Part shown: one piece after another, positions 46,902-59,531 of the stretch
Numbering within the stretch: position 1 is the first letter of the stretch
Layout of the letters: each line of letters opens with the position of its first letter
DNA from: Rotaria socialis
Taxonomy: Eukaryota; Rotifera; Eurotatoria; Philodinida; Philodinidae
Direction of reading: 5' to 3'
Length of the DNA: 64,000 bases
Assembly: GCA_905331475.1 (NCBI GenBank)
Contig: CAJNYU010000694.1
Location: forward strand, 62,001-126,000
Notes under the pieces: generated by a model
Seen by the model: the letters and a program-made list of their open reading frames with translations, nothing else
Databases searched by the model: none
What the model was told of the DNA's origin: nothing
Program-made: the position numbers and the translations under genes

Positions 46902-49201
46902 AGGGGTAAAACTCATTCTCGGCCATTCGAATGGCTAGGAATGGCTGGGAATGGATTGAAATGACTTCCACTTAATCGATATGAATTAGTACCTTGAAAT
47001 AGCTCAAACTATGCAGGAATATTACAATTTATTATAAAAACGATTACCGCTATTTTCGAAGTACTCTGACTAGAGGAAGTCTGCTAAAAAAACAGTTATA
47101 ATCGTTTTCCAATATACATCAAACTTTTGTGGTTTTGATTACATTCTTTTGTTATTCAGATAAATAAACATTTGTTATATCCATAATTACGAGTAGTAAC
47201 TAACAAAGAGATCGATAATTATGCTGATAGGACAAAATTTTAACAGAATCAACTCATGAGAGAACCTTCCGAGATGATCCACACGAATTTCAATGAATTT
47301 TTGTCCACGGATATTCCACGATATCCTAGTAAACCTACTGAAAGAATTTGGATACGTATCACTTCTTTAAAAGTTTTGCTCATTTTTCTGATTTTGTTTC
47401 GTTTTGTATTGAGTCATCAGGTGCGTAAAATAAACGAATTTTGATCTGAAAATTTATTAACAAATAGGCTGACTCAAGAGTAAAACACCATGAAACGTTT
47501 AACCAGAATAAAAGAGCTCCTTTAAATAGACTCTTTCAAAAAGTTCTGATTGCCTTATGTTTTTGATAAAATGGCTTATTCTTCAGAAAGTGAGTCTATT
47601 TAAAGGAACTCTTTTATTGTGGTTAAACGTTTCACGGTGTTTTACTCTTGAGTCAGCCTATTTATTAATAAATTTTCAGATCAAAATTCGTTTATTTTAC
47701 GCACCTGATGACTCAATACAAAAAGAAACAAAATCAGAAAAATGAGCAAAACTTTTAAAGAAGTGATACGTATCCAAATTCTTTCAGTAGGTTTACTAGG
47801 ATATCGTGGAATATCCGTGGGCAAAAATTCATTGAAATTCGTGTGGATCACTTTGGGAGGTCCCCCAGACAGTATTTTCACAAACAAAAGAAAAACAGAT
47901 GAAGTAATTAGAAAATTGATTCGCAGCTAGATGACCATTTAAATAGTACCGCCAATTGTATCTTTTATTTTCGAATTAAATGGATACTATTAAAACAAAA
48001 TCAATCTAAAACATTCAAGTTACCTTTTTGATACCGATGACATTCTATTCACTACTATCGACACCTAGATCGTATATGATTTTCTTATCCTTGAAGGTGA
48101 CTTGAATACTATGCAAAAGCAGTCATCAAGTGTAAATACATCAGTATGATTTAGAATAATTCGGAATCATGGACATCGCAGACTACCAAGGTTAGATGAG
48201 AGCAATAATTTCAATGACTTAAGTGATCAATCAGAAGATTCTTACAAAAATTAGTCGGACTTAAGGGGAGTATGCTAGTTCTTGTTTTTAAAATTGGCCA
48301 ACAGAATAGCAAAATATTTTTCGAAATTATAGCATTAAACCTCTGCTATCCGTTCAGAATATAAGTACTGCACGTTTCAAATCAGTTTTTTCTCACCGCA
48401 TCGATGTTTCATGTATTTGAATTTGAATTTGAATTTGGATAATGTGTAGTTGTTAATCAATGAAAACCTATTGCTTGCCCGAAGCTTGATATCACTACTT
48501 GCAAATATGCGTCAATTAAGGTTTACATGATGTAAATCGACTTCAATTTTAAAACTAACTTGTAGAAAATGGGTGACCGGACAACTCGTTGCAAATGTGT
48601 AACTGTTGTATTACGCTGTTAATATAACTATAACTTTATAATCAAATATTTTACATAATTTGTTGTATTGATTAAACGGTAAAGAGAGACAATACAATGG
48701 GAAGAAGAAGAAAAACATTAATAATAATAAATAAATAAATAAGAGGGTTATTGTATCAGATCATCGTTGACTTCTAACTTGTAAATTAATTAGATATTAA
48801 ATATATCAATAGATATTGATAGGGAGAATCTATAAATTATAGATTTAATTTTAATCCAGATCAAAAAGATCACAAAATAAACGTTTTTAACTATTGATCT
48901 AATTTTTATTCAGTTACATTTAATCACAGAAATCAACAACTTATTATATATTATTACAACGAATTGTCCTAGTACCATTTACATTAGTTTTAAATCAAGC
49001 TTGATGTCATTAATTAACCATTAGTATCAAGTGTGAAGTGTTTAGAAGAAAACACATCTTAAGTTTCATGTTGCGTGAAACTGCTTAAAAAAGTCTCATG
49101 AAGTAAAATGATCCATCCCTCTTTGAGGATGTTTTAGAATAGGTCGAAGTATATTGGAATGGATGGAAATGCTCGAATGAGACCGCCCATCGCTACCCTT
49201 G
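46900..49201. mobile_element. Probable 2.3-kb hAT-like element inserted in an AT repeat
   Basis: The left end CAAGGGGTAAAACTCATTC and the right end, as reverse complement CAAGGGTAGCGATGGGCGGT followed by CTCATTCGAG, share CAAGGG and CTCATTC. GGAATGG-type motifs lie just inside both. The flanks TATATATA (46892-46899) and GATATATA (49202-49209) fit an 8-bp duplication with one mismatch, but lie in AT repeats, so this is weak. No transposase frame is present; a nested inverted repeat occupies 47275-47850. Confidence 0.45.
47275..47850. repeat. 259-bp inverted repeat with 58-bp spacer
   Basis: 47275-47533 pairs with 47592-47850 at high identity; differences are single substitutions (for example CATGAAACG versus CACGGTG-side). 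Both arms have the same length. Inverse similarity fades outside (GAACCTTCCGAGA against GGACCTCCCAAAG), suggesting diverged outer ends. Mirrored frames in the two arms (47256-47444 and 47681-47887) are by-products. Transcripts would form a long hairpin. Confidence 0.85.
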
Positions 49202-49653
49202 GATATATATATATATGAGTTGTAGCTAGTTATTTTAGACAATGGATAGGTTTTATTTTGATGATTGAATGAGAATATATTATGAATTGGAAATTGGAAA
49301 AACGGTATCTTTCAATAGAACTTTAACATGCGTATATATGTTTTTTTCCGTTTTTACCTATTCTGTTATCGTATCAATTCGATAAGAAAAAAGAATCATG
49401 TAACTTAGGAAGAGGTTCGAGTAATTTGAACCTTGTGTGTAACTGCTGCCATTTGTCAATCATCGCTCATGCTTTTGTACTGAAAAAGTCAAGTAATAAG
49501 ATCTTACATATACGAAACGAAATAAAAACGAAAGCATTTGTTCCATTCACTCGTTTTTTTTCAAGAGTTCATTTCTCCTTTAATATTTCAAATGATACAT
49601 AATATGATTTGGCAAATTTAGAAAAGCATCAAAATTCATACACCTCGTTTATA
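49202..49653. other. Upstream region of the carboxypeptidase gene
   Basis: A short (AT)n run at 49203-49215, then AT-rich sequence without recognisable promoter elements. Confidence 0.4.
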
Positions 49654-51565
49654 ATGTGGAAATCAATGATTATGTGTTGGATTCTACTCTCCTACTCCTA
49701 TGCTAATAATCATTTTTATAAAGGGTAAATATAAATCGAATATATAAGGATAAATTCATATTTTAAAGTAGCCATGAGTTAGTACGTGTAGTACCAAAAA
49801 CAAATGAACATCTTCAATTGATTCGTTATTTTGAAGATAGTCTTGGAGTAAGATTTCATTTATTTCTATTTTATTTATTTTTCAAAATATGAGTTTTTCT
49901 CTTTAGGTTGATCGATGGTCTGAAGTTCTTCAATTAAACCGTGATATTAAAATGAGTCTACCACAGGCACAAGCATCGAAAATAAAAAAGTTATGTAAAC
50001 AATATGGAATTGATGTCACCGTTCTTAATAATGACTTAGATGGGTATTGTTGTTACTTCATGAAATTAAAAAATTTTAATTTTCTTCTAATTTATTTAGA
50101 TTAATAAAAAAATCCGACGATATTTCTAAACAACATAAAATACGAACACGACGATCGACAAAAGATAAAAATTCATATCACCTTGCTGATTATTTAACAT
50201 ATGAACAGGTGAAAATTTTCAAAAATAAGTCAATCATCATTTTGTCTTTTTCAAATAGATTGTTAGATTTCTCGACGAACAACATAAACGCTCTCCATCG
50301 TTACAGAACTTCACATCGATCTTTTCTATTGGTAATACATATGAAAATCGATCGATATGGACGATAAGAGTATTTTATCTTAAAAATAAAAAACAAAATA
50401 AATTCTATAATTACTTTAATTAAGATTGGTAAACCATCTGCACGACGTAATATTTTAATGGATTGTGGAATTCATGCAAGAGAATTTATTTCGCCTTCCA
50501 CCTGTCTTTATATGATTGATAAAGTAGAGTGTTCTTTTGATTTCTAGATGGGTACATCAAAACAACAAAAATTCCTCTATTTTAGTTTATTGATGAAGTG
50601 AACAATAGAAGACCATCGATTTTATCTATATTTAATATTTATATAATTCCATTGCTTAATCCAGATGGCTATGAATATGCTCAAACACAAGTAATTTATA
50701 TTGTTTTTCGTTTCATTTAAAGAATTTCTTTTTTATTTCATAATTATATAGAGACGAATGTGGCGTAAAAATCGAGCACCTAACAATTACTATTATGGTG
50801 CATATTCAAATTGTATTGGAGTTGACCTAAATCGAAATTTTGGATATCATTGGATGGGTGAAATATTTTTCTCTATTTCTTGTACCGTTACTGTTTTTAT
50901 TCTCGTAGAAAATGGAGCATCAGCAAATCCTTGTTCTGAAACATATGCCGGACCTAAGCCAGATAGTGAATCAGAAACGCAGAACTTACAAAAATTGATT
51001 AGTCAATCATCTAGAAATTGGGATGCTTATTTAACATTCCATTCTTATGGGCAATATTGGATCTATCCATGGGGATTTGCTTCATATATGCCTGATGATT
51101 ATATTGAATTAGTAATTTTAAATCTTTTTTGTTTTTGTTTGATCTATTTAAAAAAAAATTAAATATATATCTTATCTTGTAGAAAAATAAGGCTGAAATT
51201 GGTTCCGAAGCATTAAAACGTGTAAATGGTACTTCGTACAAAATTGGATCAGCAGCTAATTTACTTTGTAGATTGATATGCTGTTTTTTCTTCCTTTATT
51301 TTTTTCTTCTTTTCATTTAGATGAATCAGCTGGTGGTAGTGATGACTGGGCTAAAGGTGTTGGTCAAATAAAATATGTTTACACCGTTGAATTACGTCCT
51401 TCAGACGATTTAAATGATGCTCATGCACATTTTGCTTTTATGCTTCCATCAACATTTATCGAACCAGTTGGACAAGAAACATATGTTGGTGTTAAAGAAT
51501 TTCTTCGATCACTCATAACATCTCGTAGACAAAAGTCTTTATCGAAAAATAATTATAAAAGTTAA
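49654..51565 (+). CDS. Secreted M14 metallocarboxypeptidase, B-type specificity
   Basis: Eleven exons: 49654-49724, 49769-49847, 49907-50043, 50100-50208, 50259-50369, 50425-50523, 50586-50690, 50752-50857, 50909-51111, 51183-51267 and 51321-51565; 449 aa, all phases consistent. Signal peptide (WILLSYSYA), an activation propeptide (about residues 25-130) and a basic linker TRRS before the catalytic domain suggest a zymogen activated by cleavage. Zinc ligands: H186 and E189 in IHAREF, and H317 in TFHSYG. Substrate binding: R245 (RKNR), N264-R265 (DLNRNF), Y369. Catalytic E392 in VYTVELRPS. The specificity position, Ile255 in carboxypeptidase A, is D376 in GGSDDW, as in carboxypeptidase B, predicting release of C-terminal Lys/Arg. 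Likely digestive or extracellular. The next gene starts 112 bp after. Confidence 0.95.
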
Positions 51566-51677
51566 TAACTCTTTGTTTTGTTTTGCTAGTAGTATGATCT
51601 TACACTTTATCTTATCTTTTCGGTTTCTTTTTTTTTAAATATTTGCGCAGTTTTCTTTTCTGTTGTAAACATGTTAC

Positions 51678-52677
51678 ATGATAGTCATAAACGATTCATT
51701 CGGATTTGTTGACGATTGTAGAACAATTAAAATGACTGAAATAAATAAGAATAAATGTGAAGTTCCTTCAGGCCAACAACGAATATTAATTACTGGCGTA
51801 TCAGGTTTGATGGGAAGAATTTTATTTAACTACTTAACTGAAAAATATCCAACAAAGTATCAAGTCTTCGGAATTGATCAACATTTGAATATTTCAACAC
51901 GATATCAGTCGATAAACATTGATAATATTAAAATAAAATCAATATCCTCTATTTCAACAGACAAGTTCTTTCAATGTGATATTACTGATAGAACTAAATT
52001 ACATCAAATCATTCAAGAGCAAAAGATTGAAATTATTATTCATTTAGCAGCTCTGCTCGAAAATTATACTGATATTGATAAGATTTCACATGTTAATATT
52101 GATGGAACAAAAAATATCTTTGAAGCAGGTACTATCTTAGTCAACACACTTTTTTTTCTTAATTAATTGTTCTTATCATATTTTAGCTGGTATCCATCGT
52201 ATTATATATGCAAGTTCAGTAATGACAGTTTTTGGTTATATTACTCAGGAACCATATCTTTCAATATTTCACGATACATTTGATGATGCAACGATGCTTG
52301 AAAGTCTTCAAAAAATAACCATAAAAGATTATCCACCTTTAGCTGACATTCAATCACCCGGTTGTACAGCGTATTCTCAAAGTAAAATCATTGGCGAACA
52401 GATGGCTACTGATATTGTTAAAAATAGTTCGAAGTCAATTATTTGTGCTCGTTTTGGATCGATCAATATAGATGATCAACCAGGAAAAACATGGCTTCGA
52501 CATGTTTGGTGTAGTTATCGAGATCTATGTTCATTTATTGATAAAGCATTAGAAGCTCCTCAATATATTAGTGGCATCTACTTCATTATGTCGAATAATT
52601 ATCGTCTTTGGGTTGATTTAGATGATGCAAAACAAGACCTTGGTTTCGTACCACAAGACGGTGCTGAGAAACTATAA
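51678..52677 (+). CDS. NAD-dependent epimerase/dehydrogenase (extended SDR)
   Basis: Two exons, 51678-52128 and 52187-52677, with a 58-bp intron; 313 aa, or 295 aa from the second ATG at 51732, which is closer to where the family usually begins. Rossmann motif TGVSGLMG (residues 39-46), HLAAL in the expected NNAG-like position, IDGTKNIFEA, and YASS before the active site. Catalytic Y213-x3-K217 in AYSQSK. TWLRHVWCSYRDLCSFIDKA resembles the WLSxRDL segment of bacterial and archaeal uronate dehydrogenase-like and related SDR proteins. Probable substrate: a sugar or sugar acid, not determinable. The bacterial flavour suggests horizontal acquisition, with the intron gained later; this is inference. 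It follows the carboxypeptidase by 112 bp, with TTTGCGCAG as possible acceptor near 51650. Confidence 0.85.
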
Positions 52678-54726
52678 AAACAAATGTTGAATTTAAGTTC
52701 AAAACTACTCGGATAGATTTCGCTTAAATTAGAAGCATAGCAGAAATGTATTTCATATAAAAATTAATAAATCTTTATTTTCTAATATGAAACGATAAAA
52801 AAATAATGGAGTCTGACATTCTCATGTAGATTAATAATTATTTAATATGAAACTAGATAAGATAGAACATTTTTCTATGCTCAATGCTTATACTAAATTA
52901 TAGAGGTTAAAATATTCTATTGAACATATAAATTATGGCAAAAAAGAAGCAAATGAAAAAGCATTCAATGGTCTCACTCAAAACGAATTAGTATCATTAC
53001 ATCTCTATAGATTGAACTAGTAATGAAAGAAATAATTCTCTTAGCTCTATCTGAAGTGAGAGATCTCAGTATTCAACATCCTTCGCTGTTCTCGTATCTT
53101 TCCTTTTTTTCTTTTTTCCGTAGATATTATTCATCATAAATCTTCTTTTATTAATAAGAAATGTTCCATGGTGAAAAAATCTAGTCGATTAAAACATTAG
53201 CGTTCGTTATATCTTTAAATTATACAACTAATCTTTCATATCGAATTTCAAAAGAAACATTCAAATTGACGATTACAAAAAAACTGATTTATCTTCAAAG
53301 CCAATTGTTGAATTTTACAAACAAAAAACGAATGATAAGAGATGTACATTTGATTTGCTAAAAAAAAGGCTATACACAAGAAATATATTTTCTTCTACCA
53401 AAGATCAACCTGTGCCATGCACTTGTTTTTATATATTTTAGATGTAATTAATATTATAATTGTTAGATATGAAAGTCGACCGAATAGAAATGAGTTGTTT
53501 CTATATGATAAATTGTAAGATTTTAAAACTATCTTTATCTGAAGAAAAGAAAATAGATTTAGCATTCTTCAGACATGAAAATACGAATGAGTAACTCTAT
53601 ACAAATGAAATTTAATACTGTCAAATTTTAACATTTACAGTAATATGATTATAATTTCAAGTTAATACGCTTACATATTATATATATCTTTATAGCATGC
53701 AACTCTTTTTATGTTAACAAATTAAATAAATAAGTCAGTATATTTGAGTAGATTAATGCTTGGTTAGCTGTTCTCTTTTTTTTTAATATTAAAAAAACAA
53801 AATAAATCACAGGTCTACGTTGAATATCGTTGGTTGATTTCATGCTTCTCTTTTCAAAACAAAATGTCTACTAGGTTTCTTTGCTGGTATATAAATAAAA
53901 CCGAAATAATAACAACGATAGACTTATTATTTATTTTGATATACTATACTAGTTGATGAAATAATTCAGTTACGAAATCGAATATGAATAGATTCAATGT
54001 ATAGTAAGCTAGTGTGTTTTTGTTATCAAAAAAACATCAATATTGAAGAAGAAGGTGGAGTAGAAGAATCACTCAACTGAATAAATCATCATCGTTTTTT
54101 CTCTTTGTCGTCACCGGTAGTTATTATTATTGTTCTCTCCGATGTGTTCCTACTATTCGGTACCAGAGTATTGGTATGCATAAAGAGTGAAATCATCCGA
54201 TCCCGACCTGACCAAACAAACATTGCGTAGGTTGAATGACGTAAGTAACGAAAAGAAAAAAGGTACAAATATATACATACATAAAAGCAAAAGCACTTTC
54301 GTTCTTGTTCAATACGTGCCATCAACAACAAATAATGATTATCATCATTTGTACCTCTTGTGCATCAATACACAGGAAGGAAAAACGTAAAATGAACACA
54401 CATTTCTTTATTCTCTTTTTAGAATTCATGATGACGCCCATCGTCCATTGCACGTCTTCATTTATGTGCCTCAAGCGGATGAGATGAAATGAACGTGTAT
54501 ATGTAAGACAGGAGAGAATAGAGAGAGAGAGAGAGAGAGAGAGAGGGTGCAATTATCACACATACACATGCACATATAGACCTCCGTCGTCGGTCTGTCT
54601 TACTAGACATGTATGCTAGAGCTCAAGTAAAGAAAAAAGGAAAGACTTTTTCTCTCTTCCCTTCTCTTCTCTCTGTCTCTCTCTTAGTGTTTCTCTTCTC
54701 GTCTCACATTCATTCAGTCATCAGTC
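52678..54726. other. Gene-free stretch with a GA microsatellite
   Basis: AT-rich, no coding signal. (GA)n at 54521-54545 and pyrimidine-rich TCTCT tracts at 54650-54690 lie just upstream of the Ig-domain gene and could be part of its promoter or 5' UTR. Confidence 0.5.
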
Positions 54727-57700
54727 ATGCCGTCGTGGTGCATATATTCCTCACTACTTCAATCTCTTCTGATTATTTTAATCATTTGCTTTGAAAAGAG
54801 TTTATCAGCAAACGATTATCAACATCAAATATTGAAAGCTGATGTCGGCCAAGATGTAACAATGTCTTGTATATTTGATGAAGAAAAAATTGAACAGGTT
54901 AGAAAAAAATTGTTGAGGATTTCCTTTTCTTTATTATATAGAAGACTCCTAGTTACAGCCAAATATTTTTTCATAGGATCGATTGTTTTCTGTATTGAAG
55001 AAGAACATCAGCATTCTTCTATATCTATACATCGTGTGGCAAACAAAATATAAACTATACGCGTAACGGATCATTGTTTATTCTTTAGTTGAACATTAGA
55101 CGAGTGTGTCTATATCGATTTTCGATTATCCAGCTGTACAGGGAGATTCTGTTCATTGATCAATAGTATATGTGTATATATATTTTATGTCCGATATTGT
55201 CGACAGTTATTTTAATGAAAACTTGTGTATATTATATGCTATTGATACGTGCAAGAATTCTTTCTTTTCTTTTTTTAATCAACTATACTTTTCATGTCTC
55301 TGATGAGTAAATTTGGCGTAACATCATGCATCAGCTTGTTTAGCAGATTGACTAATCTGATAGGTCAGTATGAATGAAAATAAACTTTTATCATATGTCG
55401 CCTTTTCTGATACATTCAGTAGATTTTAAGAGCTCTTCATCATCTTCGAATCAGTCTTTAGTTTCCTTTTTTCTTCCTCTTCGATCAATATTATTGTTAC
55501 TTTCAAGGAGATAGGTATACTTAAACATAAGTTAAGCATATTGACCGCACGGAAGCTCTTATTTAGCTTTCTTTTTTCTTTTTTCTTTTATGAAAAAAAA
55601 AAGATAACAATTTGGTCCTGAGACAATTTAACAGATGTTTGTTGATTAATTAGAACTTATCTAACAATGACATTCATTTCGTAGAGACAACTAAGTGTCT
55701 CTAAAAATTTGATGGATTTAATAAATGTTCAATTAGGATAAGTAAATTTTGAGTGATGAATTATATATTTGTAATTTTTTCAGAATAAAATCTTAAGATA
55801 AAATTATTAATATTTTATTTTAGGTGTCCTTCATGCGTCAGATGACAGGTGACATATTGTCACTTGGTTCAGAATTGTTTGTTCATGAGTTCTCATCGAA
55901 TCAACATATTAAATTAATTCAATTTTCAACGAATCGTTTAGATTTAAAATTAATATCAGTTAATCAAAATGACTCGGGCATTTATACATGTATGTTTAAC
56001 GATGAAAAATTAACATCATTTTTATTAGAAATATTTGGTAAGAATCTGTCATTCATTCATCTTATTCGAGACTAATAGAATATGAAACAAATTGCTTTTT
56101 ATCTTCTTAAGTATGTTCTTCAAAAAAAAAAAGGAAAAAAATGGAAGAAAATGAATTATTTCCGTAGTGATGCAATAAAAAGAGAAATGAAATTTGACAA
56201 AATGGGTCAAGTTCATATGTTTCTTATTTTTATCGTTACTATTCATCAAACAATTAATAGAATTAGAATAGCATCATTTGAGAAAAAAAATCCAATGTTA
56301 TCAATATTAATTTATCGTTAACGAAAATTTAAAAAAAGTTTCTTTTTTTTTTTTCGTTGTAACATGATTGCATATTGTGTGTATATATAATCTCATTGTG
56401 CTAATTGCAGGAGGTTCTTTCTCGTTTGTAATCTTGACAGGCATCTCGATAAATTAGCGTTAATGACGCGTCCGTATGGTGATCGATACGGAGAAGAAGA
56501 GAGATAAAAAGAATACAGCTCATGTCTTGACCTTTTAGACATGCATACACACATGAAATATATAACTTACGTTGATGATGTGTTAATCATTTTTGTCTGC
56601 ATCAATATATGTTCAACAGAAAGAACTAAACTAGATTATATTACTCAAATATACATTTAAATAAGATAACCATGCATATAACAATTATATATATATATAT
56701 ATATATATGTATCTTTGGGCCAATTTCTATTCATATGCCTTAAGTTTATTGTTTTATATTTGATAAAAAGAAAAAAAAAAATTTTGATTTCTATCTAATT
56801 GAGACCGTTAGATGTGTGACTATCAATTTATATGATTTTCTTTTTTCTTTTTAGTCCCACCACTATTTATTTCTTATTCTCCACTGGAAGGAAGTGCTTC
56901 ATATTCAGAAGGCTCATCTATGAACTTATCGTGTCATGCTTTTGCTATCCCTTCAGCAAATATAACTTGGATTTATCGAGATAAAAATAAACAAACAAAA
57001 AGTAATTGTTCAATTTGATAATAATCATTAATATGATTAATATAATTATTATTAAATATAAATGCTTTTTTTTCCAGTAATTCACTATGGAGAACATGTT
57101 TATATCTCATCACTTCAATCATCAGATAGTGGTTCATATGAGTGTATTGCTTCGAATAATTTTCATGCATCGATTAGTCGTTCGTTTTATGTTACTATCC
57201 AATGTAAGTTTTCGAAAGAAAGATTTTGTTTGCATGAGAAGTTTGGAAGAACAAGTCACTCAATCGATTGTGAAAGTATTTCCGTCCATTGTGAGTCACA
57301 CTACTCAATTAGACTGTCTTTCCGATGGGGCCCCATTCAATTATGATAATCTTTTAGCTCTTTTTTTGTTGTCTTATTACGTAGTAGACTATTTCGAAAT
57401 TAGATTGTCTCTTGTTGAGTATGTTTCATTCATTGTGTTTTCCATAGTATAAAAACAACAAGTAGCTTTTTTTTCCAATGATCATACTCTTATGAACAGT
57501 TTTTTTGGTTCAAATTTGATCAATGGTTATACTTTAATATTCACTTGTTCCATCTATACCTTCAGCATTTTATATCGAAATGTTAGTACGTATTATTAGA
57601 TATTGATAGTATGATTCATTGATACCTATCAATCTTTGAACAAGTACCGAATAAGATCTGGATTGCCTTCTGATATTCTTTATTTTTTATGGATACTGAA

Positions 57701-59246
57701 TGACTAATTAACGCTCATGTAAGCTCTTGTAAATGATTGAAAATTCGATCATACAAAATATCAGAAAGATAGCTAAGGTTTGAAATCTACTTTTATTATT
57801 GAACGATTCTTCAAGTCTTAATGTAACTTCACTATAACAGTAATTTTCAAAAAAAAAAGAATTTTTTCCTGTTAGTGTCTTCAACAATAGATTGAAATCA
57901 AACTGATCGATCTATAAAATTCTATTTTTGTTGATCTTCTTTCAATTGAGTAGGAAATATCATAAAGCAATATGTAGTAGATAATAAAAATGCTAGAAGA
58001 AAACATAATTTATGCGAATTAATTCATTTATTATTGTTTGGTGTTAGATTGTTTGATTCTCTTAGCTTTTATCATTTAAAATTGTTCACTACTCAAGTAA
58101 CAGACCTTCTGTCTCCGATCATTTTTATCCTTTTCATGAGTAGCGTAATGAATAACTTGCTTATACTATTTAACAAAAGAAAACTATTTAGAAGGATTTA
58201 AATATTCATCTTGTCATTTCAATAAATGTTCATACGTGATAGAATTCAAGAACATAAGCTAATCTGAGAAGAAAATCATAAGAGAAATAGTTGAAATATC
58301 TTGTCTAGGGTAATGTTATTTTTTAAATAGATTTGTTTTTAAATTTTGTACAAGAAATAAATCTTGTTGAAAAAGATGATTTATTTCATTATTTAAAACA
58401 GATATTAATCATTAAGGAATATTTTTTTCTTACCTAATATTTTTAGAGACCATTCACGATATGATAGCTGAATAAATTTTAACTTCTAATGAAAAAAGAA
58501 AATCGAGAAATTCATTGATTTATTAATTAGTTGTAAAATCTCTTATATAGATTCGCCTCGTGTTATGATATTAAATGATAAAATGACAAGTGATATTCAT
58601 GACACAGTTATAGTAAAATGTCATGTGTGCTCAAATCCAAAAGTGATTCAGATAAATTGGTTAAAACATGGGCAGATGATTTTGGATGTTAATATTCTTA
58701 CTAAAACGCAAACAATTGATTCTTATCAATGTTCAGAGGCAATTATGGAAATTGTTGTATGTTAAAAAATATCATTTTTTTCCATAGAAACAAAATTTTC
58801 CTGTTGTTAAAATAGGATGTAAATGAATATCAATTTGGACAGTATGAATGTCAAGCAGAAAATAATTTAGGACAAAATTCTGCTTATATTGATATTCATC
58901 AAAGTAAATATATTTCCTTTAGATTATTATAAAATCTGATTCATTTCTTTGATTTTAAATAAAAGCGTCAAGAAATTTAAAATTAAAACAACAAGAAATG
59001 CATTCGAATGAAGTTAATCGAAATGGACGTACAGCTTTATTAATTGATAATCAACAAAAATTCGATAAAAATTTCACAATAACATCAACACGTAAGATTC
59101 TCTTCTAGCTATATTTTATCAAGTTTCATTCTTCATTAACTATAGAAACTCCTAAATGGTTATCAAATTCTTCTTCTGTAAATCTACTAGCTTGGTTCAA
59201 TTATTATTCATTAACTTTATTAATATTTTGGATTCGACCAGTATAA
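54727..59246 (+). CDS. Three-Ig-domain cell-surface protein, lachesin/IgLON-like (copy 1)
   Basis: Eight exons: 54727-54897, 55824-56037, 56855-57001, 57078-57203, 58551-58756, 58816-58903, 58966-59091 and 59146-59246; 392 aa. Signal peptide (SLLIILIICF). Ig1 (about residues 35-125): CIF and, after the RLDLKLISVNQNDSGIYTCM block, the second Cys in the D-x-G-x-Y-x-C motif. Ig2: LSCHAFAIPSANITW and SSDSGSYECIASN. Ig3: VKCHVCSNPKVIQINWLKHG and YQFGQYECQAENNLG. A low-complexity linker follows and the protein ends in a hydrophobic stretch (LLAWFNYYSLTLLIFWIRPV) with no cytoplasmic tail, the pattern of a GPI-anchor signal. Domain count and layout match lachesin/IgLON neural adhesion proteins. Tail-to-tail with its paralogue; exons 2-5 have exactly the same lengths (214, 147, 126, 206). 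Confidence 0.88.
57204..58550 (+). other. Long intron 4 of Ig gene copy 1
   Basis: 1347 bp, GTAAGT to TATATAG. The counterpart intron in copy 2 is only 258 bp (60168-60425), so this intron grew or the other shrank. A frame runs on past the donor to 57452 but has no Ig similarity. No recognisable insertion boundaries. Confidence 0.6.
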
Positions 59247-59531
59247 CAAACAAATTTAGATATAAATATGTATAATTTTCTTTAAATCGAATTAGTGTCA
59301 TTAATGTAATCCGGTGAATCAACAAAAAGAAAGATTTTGAACATAAACTTCTTTTTTTTCTAAATGAAGATTGACAAGTGTTTTTTTTTGCTATCATGTG
59401 AGAAATAAAATTTAAAAAATGACACATTAAATTTAAAAAAACGATTCTATATTACAAATAGAAAAAAAGAGCTATTTTTTATTTTAATCACCGGCTTATT
59501 GGTTGTTTTATAGAGATTCAATTGTTTCTTG

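Noticed and set aside
53000-54700. Short frames around 54089-54552
   Set aside because: They overlap on both strands around microsatellite and pyrimidine tracts and show no homology; more likely the promoter/UTR of the Ig gene.
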